Source: Croceivirga sp009797885
GTDB lineage: Bacteria > Bacteroidota > Bacteroidia > Flavobacteriales > Flavobacteriaceae
Assembly: GCA_045866215.1 (NCBI GenBank)
Contig: AP035880.1
Coordinates: 3,472,001-3,536,000, forward strand
Length of the DNA: 64,000 nt
Direction of reading: 5' to 3'
Shown: positions 43,201-46,615 of the stretch, piece by piece
Position numbering within the stretch: position 1 is the first letter of the stretch
How the letters are laid out: each line of letters opens with the position of its first letter
Made by a program: the position numbers and the translations under genes
The notes under the pieces: model-generated
The model's database searches: none
The model's input: the letters and a program-made list of their open reading frames with translations, nothing else
Told to the model about the DNA's origin: nothing

Positions 43201-44825
43201 GGGTGCTCCCCAGCAGTTTTACGACTGCCCACATCGGTACGAACATAGTGACCCTGACGGTGACCGACCCCAATGGGAACGAAAATACCTGTACGACCAT
43301 AGTGGACGTGGAGGACAATACTGCCCCCATAGCCATTTGCCGGGACATTACCGTGGAACTGGACGAGACGGACAGGGCAACGATCACTGCGGCGGATGTA
43401 GACAATGGCTCCTTTGATGGCAATGGTGGCCCGGTAACCCTTTTTCTGGACAAGACAAGTTTCAACTGTTCCGACGTGGGGGCCAACACGGTAATCCTCA
43501 CAGTGGGCGATGGCAACAACACGGCCAGTTGCACCGCAACGGTGACGGTCCGGGATGTGACCTTGCCAATGGCCGTATGCCAACAACAAGCGATAGCGCT
43601 CCAACTGGGTGCCAATGGTACGGTCGAGCTTGATGTTTCCCGTGTGGATAACGGTTCCGCTGATACCTGTGGGAACGTTACCCTGGGTGTAGTCCCGAGC
43701 AGCTTTACGGCCTCCCATCTGGGCACAAACACGGTGAGCCTGGCGGTGAACGACAGCAATGGCAACGTTGCGACCTGTCAGACCGAGGTGACTGTGGAGG
43801 ACGATACGGCCCCGACAGCCATTTGCCGGGACATCACTGTGGAACTTGCGACCGGCAGTGCAACGATTGTTCCGACGGAAGTGGACAACGGTTCGGTAGA
43901 CAATAGTGGTGAAACGGTGTTACTCTCTCTGAACAGGACCAATTTTGGCTGTTCCGATGTAGGGCAGCACACGGTGACCCTTACCGTGATTGACACCAGT
44001 GGGAACACTGATCGCTGTACCGCTACAGTAACGGTAACCTCTTCCTTGCTGGCCATTGTTACGAACAACGGACCAATCTGTCAGGGCTCTCCCCTGCAAT
44101 TAAACGAGATAAGCGGACTGGGGACCTCATGGTCATGGACCAGTACCGGGGATGCCGTATTCAATGATCCAACTTTACAAAACCCGGAAGTGACCAATGT
44201 ATCAGACGGGGAAGCGTTCACCGTTAGGGTTACCCTTGCCAATGGCTGTACCGGCATGGGAACCACCATGGCCTTTGTTCTGGAAGCCCCTATCCTGAAG
44301 GCGGAGGGTGAACAGGTATTCTGTCCTTTGGAAAACCCTACGGTATCAGATTTGGTGGCCTTCGGTAACGGTACCGTACACTGGTATCCAGACGCAAACA
44401 GTATTTTGGAACTGGAAGGTGATGTTCCCCTTGAGGGCGGTACCTTCTATTACGGACTGTTGGAGGACGAAAATGGATGTGTTTCCGATTGGGTCGAAGT
44501 CGCGGTCAGGACTACCATGCAGGGGTGTGACGAAATACCGGGCCTGAACAAACGTGGGTTCTCACCGAATGGTGATGGGATCAACGACACCTTTTCCATT
44601 TCTTGGCTGAAGGTCGATTATCCCAATTACACCATGTCGGTCTATGACCGTAACGGCTCCCTGGTGTACAGCGGGAACATAAGCACACCGGACTGGGATG
44701 GCAGTGCAGACCGTGGCATTGTCCTTGGGGACGGCCTACTGCCCAATGGGGTGTACTACTACACGATAGATTTCAGGGACGGAACCACACTGCCGGTCCA
44801 GGGAATCGTCTATCTGCACCGATAA
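22254..44825 (+). CDS. Giant secreted BspA/Ig repeat protein C (7523 aa) with T9SS type B sorting domain
   Basis: One uninterrupted frame of 7523 residues (roughly 0.78 MDa by length), the largest of the three paralogs. After the signal peptide (to residue 28, GLFAQ) come eleven modules of cap plus BspA/DUF285 repeats, starting near nucleotides 22331, 23459, 24718, 25835, 27131, 28483, 30061, 31585, 32884, 34324 and 35776. They hold about 3 to 10 repeats of the MxxMFxxAxxFNxDIGSWNT type each and close with HYR/Ig-like units. From residue ~4931 to ~7263 there are 29 Ig/HYR-like units in tandem. A PKD-like domain (GPICQGSPLQL... SWSWTSTG), an Ig-like segment and the type B sorting domain (from ~7430) end the protein. 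By my count it holds 40 Ig/HYR-like units. T9SS export and surface attachment follow from the sorting domain; an adhesion or sociality role is inferred from BspA repeats elsewhere. No catalytic domain is seen. Confidence 0.92.
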   Translation: MRANYPMGLNPVLIFLIGLWTTTGLFAQSEFITTWKTNNSGPSNNNSFTIPATGTYDVDLGNDGTYDLFDQTGTTTVNITTYGHTAGEIQVALRNASSGTLTRIYFNNGGDKQKLLSVDQWGSSISWSSMAGAFRGCTNLEVKATDAPDLSKVTSMESMFQWCTSLTQATDLSNWNTAGVTLMQNVFNGASSFNGDISSWDTGSVLTMHGMFEGASSFNADIGSWNTSSVWVMGLMFSGATAFDQDLGDWNLGALANGTGMLDNSGLSVNNWDATLKGWHNQGLIRNITIGASGLVYCAAGIERAGLKEDNAVNFTGDSPKTSAPTARCHPGITLGFNSNGIANITNYWVDTGSSDACGIASLVINNSSFRTTGTRIVTLTVTGNTGMVSTCTTPVTVVGTADFLTTWDTTKTSDGSSDSNSITIPASGTYDVDVGNDGTYDLFGQTGSITVDVTKYTNYGDEARKNYEAGEIKIALRNAASGARLVVYGYLTGMDFKDSSKGVDRDKLLSVDQWGSSIAWNSMAGAFYSCTNLEVKATDAPDLDSVTSMDNMFVRCKSITGETGFSNWNTSGVTDMSYMFAGASVFYGDIGSWDTSSVNNMDHMFSGATAFNQNIGSWNVASVTSMQSMFQRTSSFNGEIGSWDTGSVTNMNAMFLMASAFDQNLGDWDMGVLSSGLGMLNGSGLSIANWDATLIGWHQKSFTNKVTIGAYNLIYCAASTQRATLITNGFNIIDDTGDTTSPEARCKDIAMRLGPIGNVTLDPDLIDDGSHDPCGIASLTVSPGTLWGTGTETVTLTVTDHGGNWSTCEADVTLGAYSSDIFVTTWDTTKTSSDSSDSNSIRLPFGGTFDVDIGNDGSYEVTKHGGSVYRPLTIDVTTYTDPTGNNYEAGEIQVAIRSNTDGQPANGTRWSTLIRIWFDDDTNDKEKILSVDQWGSTKWYRLGSAFGGCTNLDVLATDVPDLSEMNKHTGINTGLSAMFIDCKSLKGNASFANWNVSTIPNMGSMFQGANLFNQNIGSWNTSSVTNMGAMLRSATSFDHNLGNWNMQQVTRADKMLDNTGMSVDNWDTTIIGWDEQAFTNTVTVGGGGLVYCKAYEERARLTLNISDSAEDDPPTANCEEQLWLVFGDTYKATLTAEDVDKDSGDACGPVSLSLSQYEFSNAGEYTVTLTVTDPNSNTATCQTTVNVGYSGTAHFVTTWDTTKSGTSTSNSITIPAIGNYDVDLGNDGDYDLFNQTDEITVNVTNYTDPDGNNYVAGEIQVALRNDSDTSGLTRINFGDSSNGGDRQKLVSVDQWGTNMLWSTMEDAFYGCANLDVKATDAPNLVNVTDMSNMFNGCTALGGITTNRFSNWNTSTVTDMDGMFKGASTFNKNIGSWDTSNVTDMANMFNGASAFNQNNIGLWNTAGVDDMGYMFNGASAFNGNIGSWNVANVTKMGNMFNGASSFDKDITSWNVVKVTDMGYMFNSASTFDQNLGAWDLGALTNGTNMLDNSGLSSDSWDTTLIGWHAEGFTTPTIGATSLTYCKAYTERAAMTNITGDSLSDAQPTAECQQEVTLRLDTNGTATLTTDLVDKGSDGCGSFSLSLPQTSFTTEDIGTQTMTLTVASSNNKTNTCTTTLTVEDPTSVFVTTWDTTKSGTSTSNSITIPATGNYDVDLGNDGTYELLNQTTEITVNVTDHSYAAGEIQVALRNATSSSGGLTGIRFNFSSDRQKLLSVDQWGSAISWSTMERAFYACTNLDVLATDTPNLGSVTNMSDMFNYCTSLTGTTANNFSNWDTSNVTDMTGMFLQATVFNRDIGSWNVAKVTSMKSMFESATAFDQDIGSWNTSDVTTMERMFLGASVFDQDLSSWNTAGVTNMSLMFTAASAFNGDISSWNTAGVTTMEYMFRQATAFNTDIGSWNTSEVTTMLDMFYDASAFDHDLEYWDLEKLRNGTDMFNNSGLSVANWDATLIGWNGQGFTNNVTIGASGLTYCTATTQRSALISRGFNITGDSADTDGPVAQCKTAILELGTEFTADLVDNGSSDTCGDVSLSVSPSSFTPDDLGDNTVTLTVTDPDGNTDDCQTTVTVTFRSENLFVTTWDTTESGTSNSNSITIPATGAYHVDLGNDNSFELMDQTGTTIINVTEHNYTAGEIEVAIHSADTNPLTRIYFNNGGDRRKLLSVDHWGSISWSTMEGAFHGCGNLKVKATDAPDLGNVTDMSRMFRSCGSLTGTTGLSGWNVSNVTDMSNMFYSASNFNGDIGSWDVAKVTDMNGMFVGSRSFEGTAGLSNWNVSSVTDMGYMFSGASAFNADIGSWNVAEVTNMGWMFRFATSFDQDLSSWNVAKVTNMDNMFRAMDVFDQDLGSWDTGNVADMSGMFAYTKAFNGDIGSWDTSGVTDMEGMFLNATAFNEDLGSWDTGSVTNMAYMFRDASAFDQNIGSWNTSSVTDMSQMFWNASAFDQNLGTWDLGQVTNGTNMLNESGLSVANWDATLIGWHSQGLISNVTIGASGLVYCTAAVERSELKEDNAVTFTGDSAETTKPTARCKTNALELQLGTDGKATLDPASVDDGSSDACGSVSLTLSQSSFTPTDIGTKTVTLTVTDPNVNWGECAATVTVLDLAAFITTWDTTKSGTSGSNSITIPATGTYDVDLGNDGSYERTDQTGPVTINVVDENYTAGEIQVVLRDAASGNGILTGIQFNNGGDRDKLLSLDQWGGISWSTMAGAFHGCSNLEVKATDAPNLSGLINTSMANMFNGCTELTGTTSFFTWNTSKVTNMAGLFASASLFNQDIGSWNVANVTDMGWMFQNATAFDQDIGSWGTSSVTKMEGIFAGATAFNQDLGSWNVAQVTNMFGMFYRASAFDQDISSWDTSQVTNMFSMFDEAVVFNQDIGSWNTSKVTDMRFMFRKATAFDQDIGSWNTAIATDMDSMFNGASAFNQDIGSWNTSQVTNMLSLFDGATAFDQNLGNWNLKKLSNGNNMLKDCGLSVDNWDNTILGWYGQRQGFTNALTIGALGLVYCKAVDERAELNNNYPFKIGGDSAETTAPTARCRTNALELELGTDGTATLDPASVDNGSSDACTSVNLEVYPEEFTATDLGTNTVTLTATDKNNNEHTCTATVVVVDPTSVFVTTWNTTILGMSNSNSIAIPVIGTYDVDLGNDGSYELTDQVVSESLTLVITDHNYTAGGVIQVALRNAVSGNGDLNRIHFNNGGDRQKLLSVDQWGSAVSWSTMAGAFHGCSNMEVKATDTPDLSGVTDMSDMFNGCTVLTGTATNSFNNWNTSTVIDMSYMFNDATAFNGDIGSWNTSSVTDMSRMFQGASTFDQDIGSWNTGSVDNMSFMFDAASAFNGPIGSWNVSNVGTMNFMFQGAITFNQDIGSWDTSGLNRLAGIFSGATAFNQNLGDWYLGRLRNGNNMLNGSGLSIANWDATLIGWHRQGFTNTTNTPTIGADGLMYCAAIAQRTELKSRGFNIIGDSAETTEPKAKCKPAAFRLGSDGTATLDAFLVDDGSNDNCGTVSLSVSKTNFTASDLGENTVTLTVTDPNGNKAECPATVIVEDPASVFVTTWDTARTGTSGGNSIRIPATGTYDVDLGNDGSFELTGQTDETVVNITNYKDSEGNNFTAGEIQVALRNAVSGNGTLDRIRFNNGGDRQKLLSVDQWGSSISWSTMAEAFYGCSNLEVKATDIPNLSKATSMKAMFYNASAFNGNIGSWNTSSVTDMSLMFGFASIFDQDIGSWDTGKVTDMNSMFTGASVFNGDIGSWNTSSVTRMDGMFYGASAFNQDIGSWDTGKVTNARFMFAFASAFDQDIGSWNTSAIADMGNMFSKATAFNGDIRSWNTSGAITMNSMFSGASAFNGDIGSWNTSSVTDMTSMFSGASVFDRNLGEWNLAALTSGTSMLNNSGLSVANWDATLIGWYGQYFTNTVTIGASGLVYCNARVQRAAMTTFTFNGDSMASTQPTAVCQQQAVELELGAIGTANLDPALVDAGSDGCGITLALSKTSFDATDLGDNTVTLTVTDPSNNSKTCTATVTVLGTDPKSVFVTTWDTTRPGSSGNNSIIITAIGTYDVDLGNDGIYELTDQQGKITVDVTEHNRTAGQVQVALRNAHSGAGTLDGISFNPFVVGLQVDKLKLLSVDQWGSAISWSTMATAFSGCGNLEVKATDAPDLGSVTSMSNMFNGCTKLKGNTSFSGWNTSKVEDMTGLFNGASSFNVDIGSWDTGSVSSMASMFRNASAFDQDIGSWNTSQVTNMFSMFRFASVFNQDIGSWETSSVANKQWMFDDATAFDQNLGKWDLGKLTNAIGMLDGSGLSMANWDATIIGWHAKGFHQTPTFTIGADGLVYCAAGTERKAFGLNIIDDGSEKIDPTPQCKAATIYLGSNGTASLTPVLVDNGSSDACGDVSLSLSQTTFTASELGDNTETLTVTDPNGNEDTCTATVTVVDDTNPKASCKNITVQLSAAGSVTIAAADVDGGSSDNSGTVSLSLDTDTFTAGGTYTVTLTVTDGSTNTHDCIATVNVVAYPTTVFVTTWDTTKSGTSGSNSIHIPATGTYDVDLGADGSYELTGQTVSGFLTVDVTDHNYTAGVIQMALRNATSGNLSRIAFNNGGDKDKLLSVDQWGSAIAWTNMENAFYGCSNLEVKAIDTPNLSGLTGISIANMFNGCTSLRWTTSFSSWNVAQVEDMGNMFNGASAFNGNIGSWDTGNVTDMAGMFSGASTFNGNIASWNTAKVGDMANMFNGASTFNSNIGSWDTGNVTDMAGMFSGASAFNGNIASWNVAKVEDMGSMFNGASSFNGAIGSWDTGEVTGMGNMFTGASVFNGPIGPWNVAKVGDMSNMFTGASAFNGNIGSWDTGNVTDMEGMFSGAGAFDRNLGEWDLAALTNGSDMLDNSGLSVANWDATLIGWEGQGLSNTPTVAVGAYGLVYCRAHYERAALIGSSLNITEDSRASTQPTAVCQQQAVELELGATGTATLDPALVDGGSDGCGITLALSKTSFDATDLGDNTVTLTVTDPSNNSKTCTATVTVGDSTLPTPSCRDTSVQLSASGIATIATSDIDNGSSDNSGTAVTLSLDTTSFGCSDLGDNTVTLTVTDASSNSDSCTAKVTVEDKAEPSPSCQDTSVQLSASGSATIATSDIDNGSSDNCGSVSLGLSETSFDADDLGDNTVTLTVTDPSSNSDTCTATVTVGDSTLPSPSCKDTSVQLDASGSATIATSDIDNGSSDNSGTAVILSLDTTSFGCSDLGDNTVTLTVTDASNNSDTCTAVVTVGDSTLPTPGCQDTSVQLGASGSATIATSDIDNGSSDNCGSVTLALSTTNFGANDLGDNTVTLTVTDPSNNSDTCTATVTVGDSTLPSPSCKDTSVQLSASGSATISTSDIDDGSSDNSGTTVSLSLDTTSFGCSDLGDNTVTLTVTDGSNNSDSCTATVTVEDKAVPTPSCKDATIQLGTTGSATLAASDVDNGSSDNCGNFTLALSKTGFSANDLGNNTVTLTVTDPSSNSDTCTAVVTVGDSTLPTPSCKDTSVQLSASGSATIATSDIDNGSSDNSGTAVTLSLDTTSFGCSDLGDNTVTLTVTDASSNSDTCTAVVTVEDKTAPSPSCQDISVQLGASGSATITTSDIDNGSSDNCGNFTLALSKTSFGANELGSNTVTLTVTDPSSNSDNCTATVTVGDSTLPTPSCKDTSVQLSASGSATIATSDIDNGSSDNSGTAVTLSLDTTSFGCSDLGDNTVTLTVTDASNNSDSCTATVTVEDKTAPSPSCQDTSVQLGALGSATITTSDIDNSSSDNCGSITLALSKTSFGANELGDNTVTLTVTDASNNSDSCTATVTVGDSTLPTPSCKDINVQLSASGSATIATSDIDNGSSDNSGTAVTLSLDTTSFGCSNVGDNIVTLTVTDASNNSSSCTAVVTVGDSTLPTPGCKDISVQLGATGSATIATSDIDNGSSDNCGSVTLALSKTGFGANELGDNTVTLTVTDVSNNSNTCTATVSVGDNTLPTPSCKDISVQLDTSGSATIATSDIDNGSSDNSGTTVSLSLDITSFGCSNLGDNTVTLTVTDASSNSDSCTATVTVGDSTLPTPGCQDISVQLGALGSATITTSDIDNSSSDNCGSVTLALSKTSFGADDLGDNTVTLTVTDASSNSDSCTATVTVGDSTLPTPGCQDISVELGATGSAAIITSDIDNGSSDNSGTAPSLSLDRTTFGCSDLGDNTVTLTVTDASSNSDSCTATVTVGDSTLPTPGCQDISVELGASGSATIAMSDIDNGSSDNCGSITLALSKTGFGATDLGDNTVTLTVTDASNNSDSCTATVTVEDKTAPTPSCQDITVELDASGSTTIATSDIDNGSSDNSGTAVTLSLDTTSFGCSDLGNNTVTLTVTDASSNSDSCTALVTVETVPKAVCKAATIRLDVNGTANLTADLVDNGSYVACGSVTLALSKTSFSTTDLGDNTVTLTVRDGSSNSDSCTAKVTVLNNSDPIASCQDITVELDASGSATIAAADMDNGSSDDSGTLTFSLDRTGFGCSDVGDNTVTLTVTDPSNNSHTCTALVTVEDVTRPTVVCQELTLQLGTNGTATLTTDLVNNNSSDACGIASMGLSQSSFRVDDLGDNTVTLTVTDSNSNTNTCTARVMLEDIMSPTADCKNITVQLSASGSVTVEAADVDNGSSDNSGTVSFSLDRDPTVFTASDLGDNTVTLTVTDPSNNSKTCTALVTVEDNTLPTPSCRDISVELGDTGSATIAAADVDNGSFDNSGTVVLSLDKTGFDCSDVGQHTVTLTVSDASNNSDTCTATVNVGDNTLPTPNCRDINVELGAMGSATIVAADVDNGSSAACGSVTLDLSLDSFDITNLGDNTVTLTVRDNNGSTDSCTAMVTVEDKMSPMPGCQEITVELSATGSATIAAADVDNGSFDNSGTVSLSLDRTGFGCYDVGNNTVTLTAVDGSGNSDSCTATVTVQDVTPPTAVCQQEEVTLQLGANGAAVLDASLMDNNSSDACGNVTLRVLPSSFTTAHIGTNIVTLTVTDPNGNENTCTTIVDVEDNTAPIAICRDITVELDETDRATITAADVDNGSFDGNGGPVTLFLDKTSFNCSDVGANTVILTVGDGNNTASCTATVTVRDVTLPMAVCQQQAIALQLGANGTVELDVSRVDNGSADTCGNVTLGVVPSSFTASHLGTNTVSLAVNDSNGNVATCQTEVTVEDDTAPTAICRDITVELATGSATIVPTEVDNGSVDNSGETVLLSLNRTNFGCSDVGQHTVTLTVIDTSGNTDRCTATVTVTSSLLAIVTNNGPICQGSPLQLNEISGLGTSWSWTSTGDAVFNDPTLQNPEVTNVSDGEAFTVRVTLANGCTGMGTTMAFVLEAPILKAEGEQVFCPLENPTVSDLVAFGNGTVHWYPDANSILELEGDVPLEGGTFYYGLLEDENGCVSDWVEVAVRTTMQGCDEIPGLNKRGFSPNGDGINDTFSISWLKVDYPNYTMSVYDRNGSLVYSGNISTPDWDGSADRGIVLGDGLLPNGVYYYTIDFRDGTTLPVQGIVYLHR
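22331..36990 (+). repeat. Eleven cap-plus-BspA modules of giant C
   Basis: Each module begins with (V/I)TTWDT and NSITIPATG-like words, has DVDLGNDGSYE and LLSVDQWGS before the BspA repeats, and ends with SGLSVANWDATLIGW and LVYC. Modules vary in repeat number: module 3 has about three and module 6 about ten. Unlike in giant A, no two modules appear identical. Confidence 0.85.
37043..44040 (+). repeat. 29-unit Ig/HYR tail of giant C with alternating subtypes, period ~483 bp
   Basis: Units of 80-82 residues alternate between two subtypes. One reads DNSGT...LSLDTTSFGCSDLG. The other reads DNCGS...LALSKTSFGANDLG. Both have a first cysteine in PxCxD and a last in (D/S/T)CTA. Two successive units give a 161-residue (483-bp) period, for example SCKD at 38751 and 39234. 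Units 8 and 10 are nearly identical at the DNA level. Confidence 0.85.
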
Positions 44826-44929
44826 AAAACAAACAGGAACGGAACGTCCAAAGCAATTACACATAAAAGCAAGGACGCACGAACCGCTTTCGGCACTGGC
44901 ACCCTTATGCTTTTGCCACTACTTCCTAA

Positions 44930-45478
44930 TTAAACGGAACCACTTTTATTTTTTCTCTTTTGCGTTCCATAATTCGGATTGAACCAGGCCATATGCAACG
45001 GGGTCTCAAATTGTGATTCCGTAACGAATATTTTGTCTTTTTGACGTCCTTCGTTTATGAAACCAAGACTTGTATAAAACCTTACATTGCGCTCGTTGTG
45101 TTCTCGTGTGTACAATTCGATTCTTTTAATGGAGGGCATGTCATACTTTACCTTGTCCAGGAAACTCCCGAAAAGTTTTCTTCCAATTCCTTTGCCTTGG
45201 CTGTCCGGGTCAACAAGGATTGTTAAGTCCGTTAGCATATGTTGAAAAGCATGGATTTTTGGAGTATATGCATGAATTTCCCCCACAATTTTCCCCCTTA
45301 TCGTTGCAATGAGGATGAGTCCATTTTCAATGGACAAGGTCAATAACTCAGTGATATATTCCCGATTAATCTCATTTGTTTTGCGAATTATTCCATCTGA
45401 AGCTCCTGCCACTTTTTTATAAAGATGCAACAGTTCTGGTGCATGTCGGTATCCCGCCTTTGTTATTTCCAGTTCCAT
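44930..45478 (-). CDS. GNAT-family N-acetyltransferase
   Basis: GCN5-related acetyltransferase of 182 residues. The acetyl-CoA-binding motif A is visible as LVDPDSQGKGIGRKLFGSFL (the Q/RxxGxG/A signature), preceded by the beta4 strand with ILIATIRGKIVGEIHAY. The later HNERNVRFYTSLGFINEGR is the usual motif B, with the conserved Asn and Tyr. The acceptor is unknown. It is the last gene of the efflux operon, 8 bp after the stress-protein gene, and converges on giant C with about 100 bp between the two stops. Family assignment is firm, role open. Confidence 0.85.
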   Translation of the reverse strand: MELEITKAGYRHAPELLHLYKKVAGASDGIIRKTNEINREYITELLTLSIENGLILIATIRGKIVGEIHAYTPKIHAFQHMLTDLTILVDPDSQGKGIGRKLFGSFLDKVKYDMPSIKRIELYTREHNERNVRFYTSLGFINEGRQKDKIFVTESQFETPLHMAWFNPNYGTQKRKNKSGSV

Positions 45479-45486
45479 TTTTGGAA

Positions 45487-46314
45487 TTAAAGATAGCGAC
45501 TCTCGTGGGCATAGGTCAAAAGTGGAATGTCCGTATGACTCAAAATTCGTTCAGCGGACAGGTGGGCATGGGCCATATCAATTTTTGAGCTTTCACGACC
45601 AATTTTTAATCCTATAATATCCACGGGGTTGCGATTTACATAATGAACCACCCCCATGTCTACCGTTTCTTCATTGACTATTTCAATTTCACGGTCGACA
45701 ATATCATGAACGGAGCAGAATTGGTAAAATCGTGAAAGTACTTCGTTAGTGGACAACCAGTTCGCTCTGGAGTTGACATAGAGGAACCTAAGACTGGCAC
45801 CGGCTGCCTTAACGAGTTTTTTGATGTTGCCCATGGCTTTGGTAGGGGTATTTTGAAAGTCGGATACAAAAAGTACGGTCTTTACATGGGATAGGGACAA
45901 GGGCTTCTTTAGGCATAACACCGATCCTTCGGCATGCCTGAGAATGTCTTTGGTCGTGGACCCTACCTTTTCCGGAACCTCAAAATCCTTGTAACCCAAA
46001 ACCGTAAAGCTTATTTCTTCTGTACGCATGGTTTTTAGGATTTCCCTGGTCGCACCTTTATGGCCAATTTCAAAATGGACCCGATCAACTCCCCCGAGTT
46101 CATCCGTCAATACGGTCTTTAATTCGTGGTTCGCCGCTTTCTCGACCTTATCCGGTATTGTATCCAAAGCATTCGTTTTGTAGTAAGGAAAGTCCGATAA
46201 CCCAAGGGCATGGAGCACTTTTAGCTCCAGATTCAGTTGGGAGGACAGTTCATTGCCAAACCGCAACGCGTGTTTGGCTTCTTCGGAAAAATCAAAAGGG
46301 ACTAATACTTTCAT
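45487..46314 (-). CDS. Universal stress protein with two Usp domains
   Basis: Cytoplasmic protein of 275 residues built from two UspA-like domains. The first begins MKVLVPFDFSEEAKHAL, the standard start with the Asp of the nucleotide-binding fold. The second starts near residue 143 with VKTVLFVSDFQNTPTKAM. The glycine-rich ATP loop (GxxGx9GS) is poorly preserved in both halves: domain 1 ends GSTTKDILRHAEGSVLCLKK, close to the consensus, and domain 2 lacks it. The start codon overlaps the stop of the 97-aa gene upstream (ATGA), so translation is probably coupled. Proteins of this kind are frequent in Bacteroidetes operons of stress and transport genes. Confidence 0.88.
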   Translation of the reverse strand: MKVLVPFDFSEEAKHALRFGNELSSQLNLELKVLHALGLSDFPYYKTNALDTIPDKVEKAANHELKTVLTDELGGVDRVHFEIGHKGATREILKTMRTEEISFTVLGYKDFEVPEKVGSTTKDILRHAEGSVLCLKKPLSLSHVKTVLFVSDFQNTPTKAMGNIKKLVKAAGASLRFLYVNSRANWLSTNEVLSRFYQFCSVHDIVDREIEIVNEETVDMGVVHYVNRNPVDIIGLKIGRESSKIDMAHAHLSAERILSHTDIPLLTYAHESRYL

Positions 46315-46604
46315 TGTTCTATTGTTTTATTGGGATTAGTTGTTTTGGGATCATACTGGCCAAACCTGGTGGGCCAGTTTTCAGTTTTTAGTTTGCCATA
46401 GTCTCCAAGAACTACGGGAATGATGTTTTCTTTTTGGAATTCTTTTTTGGACGGGGTCAACCCTGTGGGTTGCTGTTTTTCTTCCGGTATACCTGTTGTC
46501 ATGGAAAGGCTCATTAGGCTGTCCATTACCATAAGGGTATTAATACCGCCAACTCCTCCTGCACTAAAGAGATTACCGTCATTATTTCTTTTTTTCTTTT
46601 CCAT
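46311..46604 (-). CDS. 97-aa protein of the efflux operon, unrecognised
   Basis: Small hydrophilic protein with a lysine-rich start (MEKKKRNNDGN), a short glycine-rich hydrophobic segment (SAGGVGGINTLMVMDSLMSL) and a C-terminal half rich in Lys, Asn, Thr and Pro. I recognise no family. It is supported as a gene by its position: it starts 11 bp after the TolC-like gene and its stop overlaps the stress-protein start. There is no signal peptide, so it is probably cytoplasmic or membrane-associated. Confidence 0.6.
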   Translation of the reverse strand: MEKKKRNNDGNLFSAGGVGGINTLMVMDSLMSLSMTTGIPEEKQQPTGLTPSKKEFQKENIIPVVLGDYGKLKTENWPTRFGQYDPKTTNPNKTIEQ

Positions 46605-46615
46605 TGTATTTCGGT

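Noticed and set aside
44826..44929. Terminator between giant C and the acetyltransferase gene
   Set aside because: AAAAGCA and TGCTTTT could pair, but the loop is too long for a convincing terminator.
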